The position numbers were made by a program, and so were the translations under genes. The notes beneath the pieces were generated by a model, which did not search any database, had not been told where the DNA came from, and was given only the letters and a program-made list of their open reading frames with translations. Positions 37,801-45,338 of a stretch of 64,000 nucleotides of DNA are shown here, piece after piece. The DNA is from Rivularia sp. PCC 7116. Its GTDB lineage: Bacteria > Cyanobacteriota > Cyanobacteriia > Cyanobacteriales > Nostocaceae. How positions within the stretch are numbered: the first letter of the stretch is position 1; every line of letters starts with the position of its first letter. The stretch is taken from assembly GCF_000316665.1 (NCBI RefSeq), contig NC_019678.1:5518001-5582000 (forward strand). The letters run 5' to 3'.

Positions 37801-40387
37801 TGTGGTTAAAGAAGTCGATGCAGAAGGTGGAATAACGCTGAACACTTATGATTCGGAGAACAATTTAGCAAGCGTTACTGACCCACGCGGCAATACTACT
37901 ACCTTTACTTATGATGACCGTGGAAATCTGTTGACTGAAACAGATGCGCTTGGCAACACTAATACATTTACCTACAACGACCTGAATCAGGTATTAACTA
38001 CCACCGATGCCAAAGGTAACATTACTACCAATCGTTATGACAGTCGCGGTAATTTAGTAGAACGGGAAGATGCAGTTGGTAACATTACCCGGTATAGCTA
38101 CGATGCAAGCGGCAATCTGGAAACAGTTACAGATGCTAACAACAATGAAACGAACTATCGTTATGATAGCTTGGGTCGCCTCACAGAAGTTGAAGATGCA
38201 ATTGGGGCAATCGTCAGATTTACCTATGACGATACCGGAAATATAAACAGTTTCGCCACACCGTTAGGCAATACTACCAGCTTCGACTACAACGCAGAAG
38301 GTCAACTGGTAAAAGTAACAGATGCGAAAGGAAATATTACTCAGATTGAGTACAATGCTGCTGGCGATCGCACTGCCATAGTTGATGCTAATGGTCGTCG
38401 TACCGAATTTGTTTACAACAATCGCGGCTTACAAACTGAGATTCGCTTTACCGATGGTACGGTCAGTCAAACGGCTTATGATGCCTTGGATAGAGTGGTT
38501 AAAGAAATTGACCAAAACGGCAACGAAACCGAGTTTGAATATGATGGAGTAGCTCGCTTAATTTCGGTTGTTGATGCGTTAGGGAACAAAACCCAGTATG
38601 GTTATGACGCAAGCGGAAACCAGATTACTCAAACTGATGCGCTTGGACGTACCACTGAGTTTGAATACGATGCGCTCAATCGTCTGACTGAAACGGAATT
38701 ACCCCTGGGACAAACTGAAACTCTTACTTACGATGTAGTTGATAATTTAACAAGTTTAACCAACTTCAACGGTGAAACAATTACCTACGAATACGACCCG
38801 AACAACTTGCTGAGTGCGGTACGTCTACCCGATGCTCCTGATGAAATTTACACCTATACAGCAACAGGTGAAATTAGTACTATTACCGACGCTCGCGGTA
38901 CTACCCAGTACGAGTATGATGACCTGGATCAACTATTAAGACGTACCGAACCTGATGGAGTCGCTATTGCTTATACTTATGACCTTGATAGCAATATCAC
39001 CACCTTAACTACTCCGACTGGTACTGTTAATTATACTTACGACGAACTAGGTTTCCTAGAAACAGTTACAGACCGTCAAAACAACCTCACCACCTACAGC
39101 TATGACTTAGTTGGCAACTTGATTCAAACCGAGTTTGCTAATGGAATAATTGAAACTCGTCAGTATGACCTGCTCAATCGTCCTATCGTAATTGAAAATA
39201 CCAACAGCGACGGTAACATTATCTCTAGCTACGAGTACACTTTGGATAATGTTGGCAACCGATTGGTACTTGAAGAAAATACAGGACGTAGAGTTGAGTA
39301 TAGCTATGATGACCTCTATCGCTTAACTCAAGAAAGCGTTACTGACGCAACAAACGGCAACGAAACTACAAACTATGTCTACGATAATATAGGCAATCGC
39401 CAAAGTCGTACCAGCACAACCAACGGTACAACCACCTATACCTATGATGATAATGACCGACTGCTGACTGAAACCAACGACGGAATTGTTACCAACTATA
39501 GCTACGATGACGCAGGTAATTTAATTACCACTGCCACAAATGGTGAAACTCAACTTACTTACACCTGGAATAGTAAAGGTGAACTCAGTCAAGCGGTTGT
39601 GAATGAAAACGGTAGCGAGCAAACCATTGAGTTTCAATATAATACCGACGGTATCCGCGTTGCGACTACGGTTGATGGGGAAACAACTAATTTCTTAATT
39701 GATACAACCCAGCAAGAATTTGCTCAGGTGATTGAAGAATATAGTGCGGGTAATACCGATGTTATCTATACACATGGGCTTGATTTAATTAGCCAGCAAC
39801 GGAATGGGGAGACATCGTTTTATCATGCAGATGGTTTAGGAAGTACGCGGATTATTACAGATAATGCCGGTAATATTGCGAATGCTTACATTTATAATCC
39901 TTATGGAAGTATAAGTAAGCAAACAGAGATTGTTCGGAACAGTTACAAATATACTGGGGAGCAGTTTGATCCAGAACTTCAGAACTACTACTTGAGGGCT
40001 AGGTATTACGATCCATCTACTGGAAGGTTTACTTCTAGAGATCCATTTGAAGGAATTCCTCAACGTCCACTTTCACTAAACAAATATATTTACACTGAAG
40101 GAAATCCAATCAATGCAATTGATCCAAGTGGAGAAGTAAGTGCAATTCAATTTGGAATACTTGCCGGAACCGTAGGTGGAGCAGTTGCTATAAATGGGTT
40201 GAACACATGTGAGGCTATATTGCAAAGAGAATTTTCTACTTTCGACCGTATATTTGCATTCACTAGCTCTTTCCTTATTACAGCCTTCACAGTAACTACT
40301 TTTGGAGCTTTAGCTACTCTTTTAGCCCGTGGTATTGCAGGTGGAGCACTAGCGGCATTTATTGTTTGTCCGTTTGGTAGAGAATAA
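31868..40387 (+). CDS. Giant RHS/YD-repeat surface protein with vWA, SdrD-B-like and cadherin-like domains
   Basis: 2839 residues, no signal peptide visible (begins MANKEIFSSNST). About 1-430 is Asn-rich and repetitive, probably beta-helical. About 430-735 has Ig/cadherin-like modules. About 738-1076 is an SdrD-B-like unit (GTIKGIKWNDLNGNGVRD ... GVSVYLDSNNNGILDNG) with a von Willebrand A domain inside it (about 761-978; MIDAS-like DVSGSAD, later FLTDGEQ). About 1085-1380 is a cadherin-like unit holding a roughly 195-residue insert; another such module ends near 1460. About 1670-2755 holds dozens of YD repeats (YDxxGNL), closed by the RHS core YYLRARYYDPSTGRFTSRDP and AIDPSGE. The last 83 residues are a hydrophobic, non-repetitive tail, the usual place of a variable toxin. 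Such proteins act at cell surfaces or in contact-dependent competition; no immunity gene follows. Confidence 0.9.
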   Translation: MANKEIFSSNSTFDQNEEIINYLDGESSEGVYGLEIDTASLQSSSTAYNYALTELELEYLLTEDDNPNTQNYFPQLATNFTQNNFDSLTGNNTNNLLVGTLESNSSITENDVTSASGFSASNPQLYAIRTEKEIRINNGGDLDGNPLDISDDALIYAARGFTINGDITLPVKRDENGNPLRDNSGKLILVDNAVSVASGYTTINAPNNQYSNLVPPQIVDEQVIDIPAYSDLKQQTLDRIIPAGTSTVSINSRQNPLNNSQDWTQAFPSPGTEDNPTVVRVTGGGLNIPDNINISNYVITVENGDINFNGNNYNFDNVVLIAENGNINLAGVQAKDLSVFASGSINMNSQAKYAGSTLLATLSNNGSINFNGSTASTDSNDNVKVVSQGRITFNAASDTRGSFESVGDFTFNNNSTLYGTINAKGFITFNNGANVVSISDVPVNLPTVNASLANDTGASDSDGITLDPTISGQIEDATSLQGNLNGNGFVDISDALNEDGSFTISLEQYDVLSNSSLPDGDYILELKAGNDSGGESDVITVNFTLDRTPPPIDFDLAPESDTGELGDRTTTERIVTLVGQTEPGLEMVLVETQQMVTADSDGNFSFTDVPMPSAGQAPFTVVSVDEAGNQARTQKFFIREGINGAPEIISNPELIFDTENQDTYTYQIEAVDPDNDTLTYSLLNGLQGVEIDENGLLTFKPDGALRPSYDFNIEVSDGRGGTDTQAFTVDVPALANLGTIKGIKWNDLNGNGVRDSELVQGANPDVVYVLDVSGSADFDFVGSPIGDFNNDGLENTRLDAEIAAFIALNEQLNNQGLGDNAQVGIVVYSGLTANADMNLVADGLQLTTTPGADSNNDGTTDVEEILRSIRSGAFGVGNRTGTNPEAALQKVEETFTAIGTQSGNGNVIFLTDGEQNRGGSISDEVERLEAQGFNLSAFGVGDDASLRVIQTIDTDGIKFTSIDGILDAFGGVGAGSKSVLEPGLAGVSVYLDSNNNGILDNGEAVQITAADDPSTTDIDETGQYEFTNLVPGTYIVREIVPDGFEQTFPSNTEGFTIEVGAGEIVENIDFGNIEIAINQDPIITSTPIIEAVVGQPYEYLVRANDPDGDTLTYNLNEAPQGMVINPQTGQISYTPTITATTLNFDTSDNQVRPGIDNQAAFTVDDQGFTFTNTIANYAIGEGFNIFLNRPLGPVFRSAVSFDLSSLSSPVTSAKLQLQKNRTSGDPIETLGLFEVATDTNQLYTSDIVSPEIFEDLGTGTSYGNFDVATGGNPSEILEFELNEEAIAAINAASGNFFSIGLSLLSANPNNTNEAAEYLFAFSNNTGIQRLVLETENKETVEVLVSDGKGGEATQNYILNIVESSNNQAPVITSIPELSIALGETYEYQVEATDADGDALNYSLINFPDGLEIDDSGKITWNPTEIGEFELEIEVSDAKGGVDTQVYKLKVLNDLSEDTEAPQVEIAFNGTVFELGESLNLQIQGFDNVGLADLDLSFNGNSLTLNPDTVANGIINTASVTLNNIGVFELLATATDLAGNTDTEAISVRVIDPTDTTAPITEIDLTQFQENGTIIDAPTDIIGTINDDNLEYYRLEIAPVNLIDLNNPAADDPDYRVLAEGNGNIENGVIGQVDPRFLANDSYHLRVVTQDFSGNINIQGLGVSINGEIKPGRFTQEFVDLSIPVAGLPIEVKRVYDSLQSNQIGDFGYGWNLGVQDARIQESVPVTDQNGLSLFTSTPFQVGSTVTLTNPEGRRVTFTFQPEITGVSLLGPIWSPRFVAEPGVFDKLEVDNIPLSIRSDGTAGLFLFGFSYNPSEYRLTTKDGTAYKYDQFDGLIDITDRNGNTLTYSDSGIVSSTGESVEFRRDAEGRITEIVDTAGESIEYDYDTNGDLVSVTDRTDNTTELVYEQPQLPHYLTEVKDPLGRSGIRNEYNEQGQLARIIDADGNALDLNFDTADSSQTVTDPLGNDTTFVFDERGNVVKEVDAEGGITLNTYDSENNLASVTDPRGNTTTFTYDDRGNLLTETDALGNTNTFTYNDLNQVLTTTDAKGNITTNRYDSRGNLVEREDAVGNITRYSYDASGNLETVTDANNNETNYRYDSLGRLTEVEDAIGAIVRFTYDDTGNINSFATPLGNTTSFDYNAEGQLVKVTDAKGNITQIEYNAAGDRTAIVDANGRRTEFVYNNRGLQTEIRFTDGTVSQTAYDALDRVVKEIDQNGNETEFEYDGVARLISVVDALGNKTQYGYDASGNQITQTDALGRTTEFEYDALNRLTETELPLGQTETLTYDVVDNLTSLTNFNGETITYEYDPNNLLSAVRLPDAPDEIYTYTATGEISTITDARGTTQYEYDDLDQLLRRTEPDGVAIAYTYDLDSNITTLTTPTGTVNYTYDELGFLETVTDRQNNLTTYSYDLVGNLIQTEFANGIIETRQYDLLNRPIVIENTNSDGNIISSYEYTLDNVGNRLVLEENTGRRVEYSYDDLYRLTQESVTDATNGNETTNYVYDNIGNRQSRTSTTNGTTTYTYDDNDRLLTETNDGIVTNYSYDDAGNLITTATNGETQLTYTWNSKGELSQAVVNENGSEQTIEFQYNTDGIRVATTVDGETTNFLIDTTQQEFAQVIEEYSAGNTDVIYTHGLDLISQQRNGETSFYHADGLGSTRIITDNAGNIANAYIYNPYGSISKQTEIVRNSYKYTGEQFDPELQNYYLRARYYDPSTGRFTSRDPFEGIPQRPLSLNKYIYTEGNPINAIDPSGEVSAIQFGILAGTVGGAVAINGLNTCEAILQREFSTFDRIFAFTSSFLITAFTVTTFGALATLLARGIAGGALAAFIVCPFGRE

Positions 40388-40862
40388 TTTTCTAAGGGGT
40401 AGGTTGGGTTGAACGAAGTGAAACCCAACATTGCTCTGGGTTTCGTCTCTCAACCCAGCCTACGATTTTTAGGTGATATAAGAGCGGAAGGGGAGTAATC
40501 AACCCTAATATTCTCCACCCCAGCCCAAGCGGTTAATATCAACTTTGTCCTGGAAAAAATTCGGAGATGTCGAAATTGCAAACCCCAGCCAAGCAAATTT
40601 ATCTACCGATGGCTAGTTTTTAATTAGGCGAACAAAAATATTTACTGCCATTATTCGCTACGCTAACGCGCAGCGTCTCCCAAAGGAAAGTAGTAATCCC
40701 AGCCCTTACGGTTGCTTCGCTTGATATCATGTTCGCTAAATCGCTTACGATATGTCATTGCGAGCGAAGTGAAGCAATCACAACAATGGGATTGCTTCGT
40801 TCCACTCCGTTTCACTCGCAATGACATTAGGCAATTAATTGTGTTTAACTATCTCAATCCTG
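40388..40862. repeat. Repeat spacer after the RHS gene, no immunity ORF
   Basis: Positions 40401-40466 are a GTAGGTTGGGTTGAACG...CAACCCAGCCTACG palindrome with an inner GTGAAACCCAAC / GGGTTTCGTC part. Positions 40756-40826 are a TGTCATTGCGAGCGAAGTG / CACTCGCAATGACA palindrome. The 66-residue ORF 40712-40912 is a reading of that palindrome. I find no credible small gene here on either strand. Confidence 0.6.
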
Positions 40863-41459
40863 TTAAGCAACACTCCAACTTACATAAGGCAACCCCGCCG
40901 CTGTCTCCTTAACCTTTTGGGCATTACTTACCAATTGCCCGCAAGCATCCCAAGTACCGGAAATAAACATATTTTTCGCACCTTCACCCATATTTACAGA
41001 TGCTGAAAAATCACCGCACTGTACTGTCATAGCTTGTAAATCTACCGCGATTTCTGCTTGAGGATTATCTGTCAACATCTTTTGTAATTGTTGAACTGTA
41101 TCAGCATCAGCGGTAACGCAAGGAACTCCCATCGCTACGCAATTACCAAAAAATATTTCGGCAAAACTTTCTCCAACTAAAGCCTTAATTCCCCATTTAG
41201 CAAGTGCTTGAGGCGCATGTTCTCTGGAAGAACCACAACCGAAGTTACGGTTAACTATTAGTATGCTTGCATTTTTATACTGCGTTTGGTCAAAAGGGTG
41301 TTTTCCATCAAGCCCTTTTCTATCATCCTCAAAAGCATGTTCTCCCAAACCATCAAAGGTAACGCAACGCAAAAACCGCGCTGGAATAATTCTATCTGTA
41401 TCGATGTCATTTCCTATTAAAGGAATACCGTTTCCGGAAACTGTTTTAACTTCACTCAT
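40863..41459 (-). CDS. leuD: 3-isopropylmalate dehydratase small subunit
   Basis: 198 residues from ATG 41459 ([14 protein letters not shown]); the frame extends 30 codons upstream but only through tandem repeats (reads [14 protein letters not shown]), so that leader is rejected. With LeuC it isomerises 2-isopropylmalate to 3-isopropylmalate in leucine synthesis. The swivel-domain motifs are [15 protein letters not shown] and [17 protein letters not shown]. It lies downstream of leuC on the same strand with a 235-bp repeat-filled gap, so co-transcription is likely but interrupted by repeats. Confidence 0.96.
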   Translation of the reverse strand: MSEVKTVSGNGIPLIGNDIDTDRIIPARFLRCVTFDGLGEHAFEDDRKGLDGKHPFDQTQYKNASILIVNRNFGCGSSREHAPQALAKWGIKALVGESFAEIFFGNCVAMGVPCVTADADTVQQLQKMLTDNPQAEIAVDLQAMTVQCGDFSASVNMGEGAKNMFISGTWDACGQLVSNAQKVKETAAGLPYVSWSVA

Positions 41460-41694
41460 AATAATTTTGGGGATTGGGAATTGGTAATTGGTAATTGGGA
41501 ATTGGGAATTGGGCATGGCATTGGGCATTGGGCATTGGGCATTGGGCATTGGCAGAGAGGAGACAAGGAGACAGACAAGGAAAAAAACTGTTTTTAACTT
41601 CTAACTTCCAATTCCTAACTCCTAACTCCTAACTCCTAACTCCTAACTCCTAACTCCTAACTCCTAACTCCTTCCAACTAACCACTAACAACTA
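41460..41694. repeat. Short tandem repeats between leuC and leuD
   Basis: Positions 41614-41669 contain eight perfect copies of the heptamer CCTAACT. Positions 41465-41560 contain GGTAATTGGGAATTGGGCAT and four GGGCATT repeats. Such short tandemly repeated repetitive sequences are typical of heterocystous cyanobacteria. Both lie inside the presumed leuCD transcript. Confidence 0.9.
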
Positions 41695-43101
41695 TCAACT
41701 AACAAATTCACGTACATCTGCAACGGTACCTTTAATTGCTGCTGCTGCAACCATTGCGGGACTCATTAATAAAGTACGTCCGGATGCGGAACCTTGTCTT
41801 CCTTTAAAGTTGCGGTTGGAGGAGGAAGCACTGATTTGTCTTCCCTGCAATTTGTCGGGGTTCATTGCCAGACACATGGAACATCCGGGTTCTCGCCATT
41901 CAAATCCGGCTGCTTCAAAGATTTTATCTAAACCTTCGGCTTCGGCTTGTTGTTTGACTCTTTCGGAACCGGGAACTACAAAAGCTTTGATTCCTTCTGC
42001 TACATGATGTCCTTTGGCAATTTTCGCGGCTTCTCGTAAGTCACTGATTCTACCGTTGGTACAACTGCCAATAAAGCAAACGTCTATTTTTGTACCTGCG
42101 ATGGGGGCACCAGGAGCTAAATCCATGTAGCTATAGGCTTCCTGGGCAATAACGCGGTCATCTGTTGGTAATTCTTCGGGTTTTGGTATAGCTTGATTTA
42201 CCCCTATACCTTGTCCGGGAGTGATTCCCCAAGTAACGGTAGGTGGAATATCTGCGGCATCAAATACAACCACGTCATCGTATGTTGCATCCGCGTCGCT
42301 ACGGACGGAATTCCACCAAGCAACGGCTTTATCCCAATCTTCTCCTTTGGGGGCAAAGTCTTTACCTTTGAGGTATTCGTAAGTAACTTTATCGGGATTA
42401 ACGTAACCGCATCTCGCACCGCCTTCGATGGACATATTACATGCAGTCATGCGTTCTTCCATGCTCATTTGTTCAAAGGTGGTACCCGCAAATTCGTAGG
42501 CATATCCCACTCCACCTTTCACGCCCAGAGTACGAATAATATGTAAAACTACATCTTTGGCGTAAACGCCCGGTTTTAAATTTCCGTTAACTTCAATTTT
42601 GCGAACTTTTAACTTAGATAACGCCAAAGTTTGCGAAGCCAATACATCCCGCACTTGAGAAGTACCAATACCGAAGGCGATCGCACCAAAAGCGCCGTGA
42701 GTTGAAGTGTGACTATCACCACAAGCAATAGTCATTCCCGGTTGAGTAAGCCCTTGCTCTGGGGCAATTACGTGAACAATTCCTTGATTACCCGTACCAA
42801 TATTGTAAAAAGTTATGCCATTTTCTTGACAATTTGTTTCTAGCGCTTGCATCATCTCTTCTGCCAAAGTATCGGCAAAAGGACGCGCTTGATTATCAGT
42901 AGGTACAATATGGTCAACTGTAGCTACAGTACGTTCCGGAAATAATACCTTTAAACCCCGTTCCCTAAGCATGGCAAAGGCTTGAGGACTCGTTACTTCA
43001 TGAATTAGATGCAGCCCAATAAACAGTTGTGTTTGTCCGGAAGCAAGGGTACCAACTGTATGTAAATCCCAAACTTTATCAAATAACGTGCCTTTGCTCA
43101 T
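41695..43101 (-). CDS. leuC: 3-isopropylmalate dehydratase large subunit
   Basis: 468 residues, full family length. An aconitase-type 4Fe-4S enzyme: cluster ligands are in [16 protein letters not shown] (near residue 350) and [13 protein letters not shown] (C-x2-C, near 410). Other family blocks are [30 protein letters not shown] and [12 protein letters not shown]. It catalyses the isomerisation step of leucine synthesis with LeuD. ATG at 43101 ([17 protein letters not shown]) agrees with homologues. It is the first gene of the leuC-leuD pair. Confidence 0.97.
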   Translation of the reverse strand: MSKGTLFDKVWDLHTVGTLASGQTQLFIGLHLIHEVTSPQAFAMLRERGLKVLFPERTVATVDHIVPTDNQARPFADTLAEEMMQALETNCQENGITFYNIGTGNQGIVHVIAPEQGLTQPGMTIACGDSHTSTHGAFGAIAFGIGTSQVRDVLASQTLALSKLKVRKIEVNGNLKPGVYAKDVVLHIIRTLGVKGGVGYAYEFAGTTFEQMSMEERMTACNMSIEGGARCGYVNPDKVTYEYLKGKDFAPKGEDWDKAVAWWNSVRSDADATYDDVVVFDAADIPPTVTWGITPGQGIGVNQAIPKPEELPTDDRVIAQEAYSYMDLAPGAPIAGTKIDVCFIGSCTNGRISDLREAAKIAKGHHVAEGIKAFVVPGSERVKQQAEAEGLDKIFEAAGFEWREPGCSMCLAMNPDKLQGRQISASSSNRNFKGRQGSASGRTLLMSPAMVAAAAIKGTVADVREFVS

Positions 43102-43346
43102 ACCTCAATCCGTTTATTAAGAGTCGGGTTTATTGATGTTATCAAAAAATCGCAACACACGGTAGGGAGGAGAGAGATTTTGAAAGTAAGGAGTAAAGAG
43201 TTTTGAGCCGGTGCAAAGACGTAGTCTCAAACAATGTGAAATCAAGACTTAATATTTTTATCAAACAAGTCAACAAAGCACAGGTAATCTTTTTCCGCGA
43301 CTCGCTACTCTTAACTGCTAACTGTTCACTGCTCACTGCTAACTGC

Positions 43347-43682
43347 TCAATGATTGCTATTTTGTCTTTCGTTAAGTTCTTTTAATTGACGCTCCATAGC
43401 ATCGAAAGCATGACGAATTACTGCATCTACTGGTTCGTACTGAATCCCATCATCCGGGCTGCGATCTACAGCTAGTTCGTGAGAAGGTGGTACTGTAATA
43501 TCTAAACGCACTCGATATGGAGAACCGCTACTGGGATGGTCGTGTGCTTTTTCGATAGCTACGCGACAACTGCTGATATGGTCGCAAAATTTTTCTAATT
43601 TAGTAATCTTAGAGTTTACTAGTTCATCTAAAGCACCTGTTTTTTCTACACCGCGATAAGTAATTTCTGGCTGTACGTTCAT
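43347..43682 (-). CDS. HPF/RaiA-family ribosome hibernation factor
   Basis: 111 residues. The opening MNVQPEITYRGVEKTGALDE and the pattern KITKLEKFCDHISSCRVAIE fit the beta-alpha-beta-beta-beta-alpha fold of the sigma-54 modulation/HPF family, which binds the 30S decoding site when growth slows. It is the short form, lacking the long C-terminal dimerisation domain of cyanobacterial LrtA, and so is probably a second paralogue. It is preceded upstream (43703-43856) by a fold-back element. The start ATG 43682 is unambiguous. Confidence 0.8.
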   Translation of the reverse strand: MNVQPEITYRGVEKTGALDELVNSKITKLEKFCDHISSCRVAIEKAHDHPSSGSPYRVRLDITVPPSHELAVDRSPDDGIQYEPVDAVIRHAFDAMERQLKELNERQNSNH

Positions 43683-44242
43683 AAAATTTTACTTTGTATA
43701 TATATAGGAATCCGTTTTGAATATTGAAAAAATCTAGGTATTTGTAGGGTGTGTTACGACGCTAGTCTAACGCACCGAAACCCTTACATCATGGTGCGTT
43801 GCGCTTCGCGACAACACACCCTACGTATATTTCAAAAATCAATTAGGATTCCTATAGTTTGCAACCCGTCTAAGCAGAATAATAACGCATAGACGGTTAA
43901 TTAGTTTTAATGCAAATGCTCCTTATTTGACTTCTTTCTAAAAGATGAAATTTTGCGAATAGTATTCTATCTTACGTAGGATATTTAATCGCGAATTTAT
44001 TCTGTATTATTCTAAATACTTTTATTTTCAAACATAATTAATTACAAATTAAATTTGTATAATACGTGTTACTTTCATATAGAATATTTACAATTTTATA
44101 AAATAAATTTAATAACTCTTTTTATCTTCGTACATAATGTTTATTTCGTATACATTTATTAAACGATATTATCTGTAATATTAGTTGGAAATGCCTCAGT
44201 TGATATTAATAATTTATAAGAAATAAATACTTAATTGCAAAA
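43683..44242. other. Divergent spacer with one fold-back element
   Basis: Positions 43703-43856 are the fold-back element listed next. Positions 43857-44242 are very AT-rich with no supportable ORF. Confidence 0.5.
43703..43856. mobile_element. MITE-like element with TATAGGAATCC ends
   Basis: 154 bp with perfect 11-bp terminal inverted repeats TATAGGAATCC (43703-43713) and GGATTCCTATA (43846-43856). Nested inside are GTAGGGTGTGTTACGACG and its counterpart ACAACACACCCTAC, the same arms used by the GGTGTGTTACGG palindromes elsewhere. Confidence 0.75.
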
Positions 44243-45130
44243 ATGAGAAACTCGATTTATTCGCAATTAGAAGCTTATTTAGTTTCTAATGCAGCTATAG
44301 ATTGGCAAACAGGAAGCATTCCTAAATGTCAAATTCCTATTTATTCTAAAGGTATGCAAGCTAACGAATACTTTTTTAGCAATCCTTTATGGAATAAGAA
44401 ATATTTAGACAAGACTCATCGCAGCTTACCCTTTAAACAACGCTGGCAAGCAGCAATGGGTAGTTGGGACGATAAAATAGTGGTAGACATTGGCTGCGGA
44501 CCTGGTAATGTATATGCAACTGTAGGTGGCTCTCCAAAGTTGTTAATCGGTATTGATATTTCTTTAGGGGCTTTAAAGCTAGCTCGTAATCTTGGCTATA
44601 CGCCAATTTTAGCTGATGCTCATCATCTACCATTGATTGATGGATTTGCCGATATAGTAGTTCTAAATGCAACAATTCACCATTGTGATGACATGCAGAG
44701 AGTTCTAGCAGAAGCTGCTCGTATATTACGTCCCGGTGGTTTACTATTTACTGATGAAGATCCTCAAGTTAGTGCTTGGCAGCTCAAAAGCTTTGGTTTA
44801 TATATACGCAATATCCGTTATCCTATCTATCGAGCTATTAAGAGTAAACATTATTTACCATCAGAAGAAAGAATTGCTAGATGGAAATCTGAAGTTCAGA
44901 ATCAGATTCCTGGAGATGGTGTAACTTCAGAACTGTATCACCAAGTTTTACAGCCGTTAGGATTTGATATAAACCTATATTTACATAACTACGAAAGTGG
45001 CGCTGAGGTTCTTAATGGTGAAATAGGTAAGTCATCTTGGAGATTAAGATTAAGCCAATGGTTATCAGGTATTAATCCCAATTCTCCAGAAGCAGCGCAA
45101 TCTATTATGTGTATTGCCAGACGTAACTGA
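44243..45130 (+). CDS. Class I SAM-dependent methyltransferase
   Basis: 295 residues. SAM motif I is VVDIGCGPGNVYATVGG (near residues 77-93), an acidic strand end LLIGIDISLGALKLAR follows, then ADIVVLNATIHHCDD and the post-motif ARILRPGGLLFTDEDP. The C-terminal third (from about 190) is a cap-like region with QNQIPGDGVTSELYH. The N-terminal 70 residues (SKGMQANEYFFSNPLWNKKY) could bind the acceptor. Substrate unknown. It lies alone between a long AT-rich spacer and an exported hydrolase gene; no operon partner is clear. Confidence 0.85.
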   Translation: MRNSIYSQLEAYLVSNAAIDWQTGSIPKCQIPIYSKGMQANEYFFSNPLWNKKYLDKTHRSLPFKQRWQAAMGSWDDKIVVDIGCGPGNVYATVGGSPKLLIGIDISLGALKLARNLGYTPILADAHHLPLIDGFADIVVLNATIHHCDDMQRVLAEAARILRPGGLLFTDEDPQVSAWQLKSFGLYIRNIRYPIYRAIKSKHYLPSEERIARWKSEVQNQIPGDGVTSELYHQVLQPLGFDINLYLHNYESGAEVLNGEIGKSSWRLRLSQWLSGINPNSPEAAQSIMCIARRN

Positions 45131-45338
45131 TTATTTAGGATTTCCTATATATCCGGATTCAAAGAATCCATTGCGAGATAGGTTAAAAATCAATTACTGT
45201 ATATACTGCTAACAATTAATTAATTTTTGCAAAAGAATTATATTCAATCCTATTCTGATAATTTTTCATGCTTAAATCAGCTTTGTTTCGGGATTTTGCT
45301 GTAAAACCGGAGAAAGAGACACAACAAGCAGGAAAAGC

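Noticed and set aside
40712-40912. 66-residue ORF after the RHS gene as an immunity protein
   Set aside because: It mostly translates a dispersed palindrome (VIASEVKQSQQWDC pattern) and overlaps the leuD end.
41460-41549. 30-residue N-terminal extension of LeuD
   Set aside because: It is the translation of GGGCATT/GGTAATTGG tandem repeats; the family start is the ATG at 41459.
41614-41669. Heptamer array as a CRISPR-like or iteron origin
   Set aside because: Units are contiguous 7-mers with no spacers and no replication gene nearby; they fit the known cyanobacterial short tandem repeat class.
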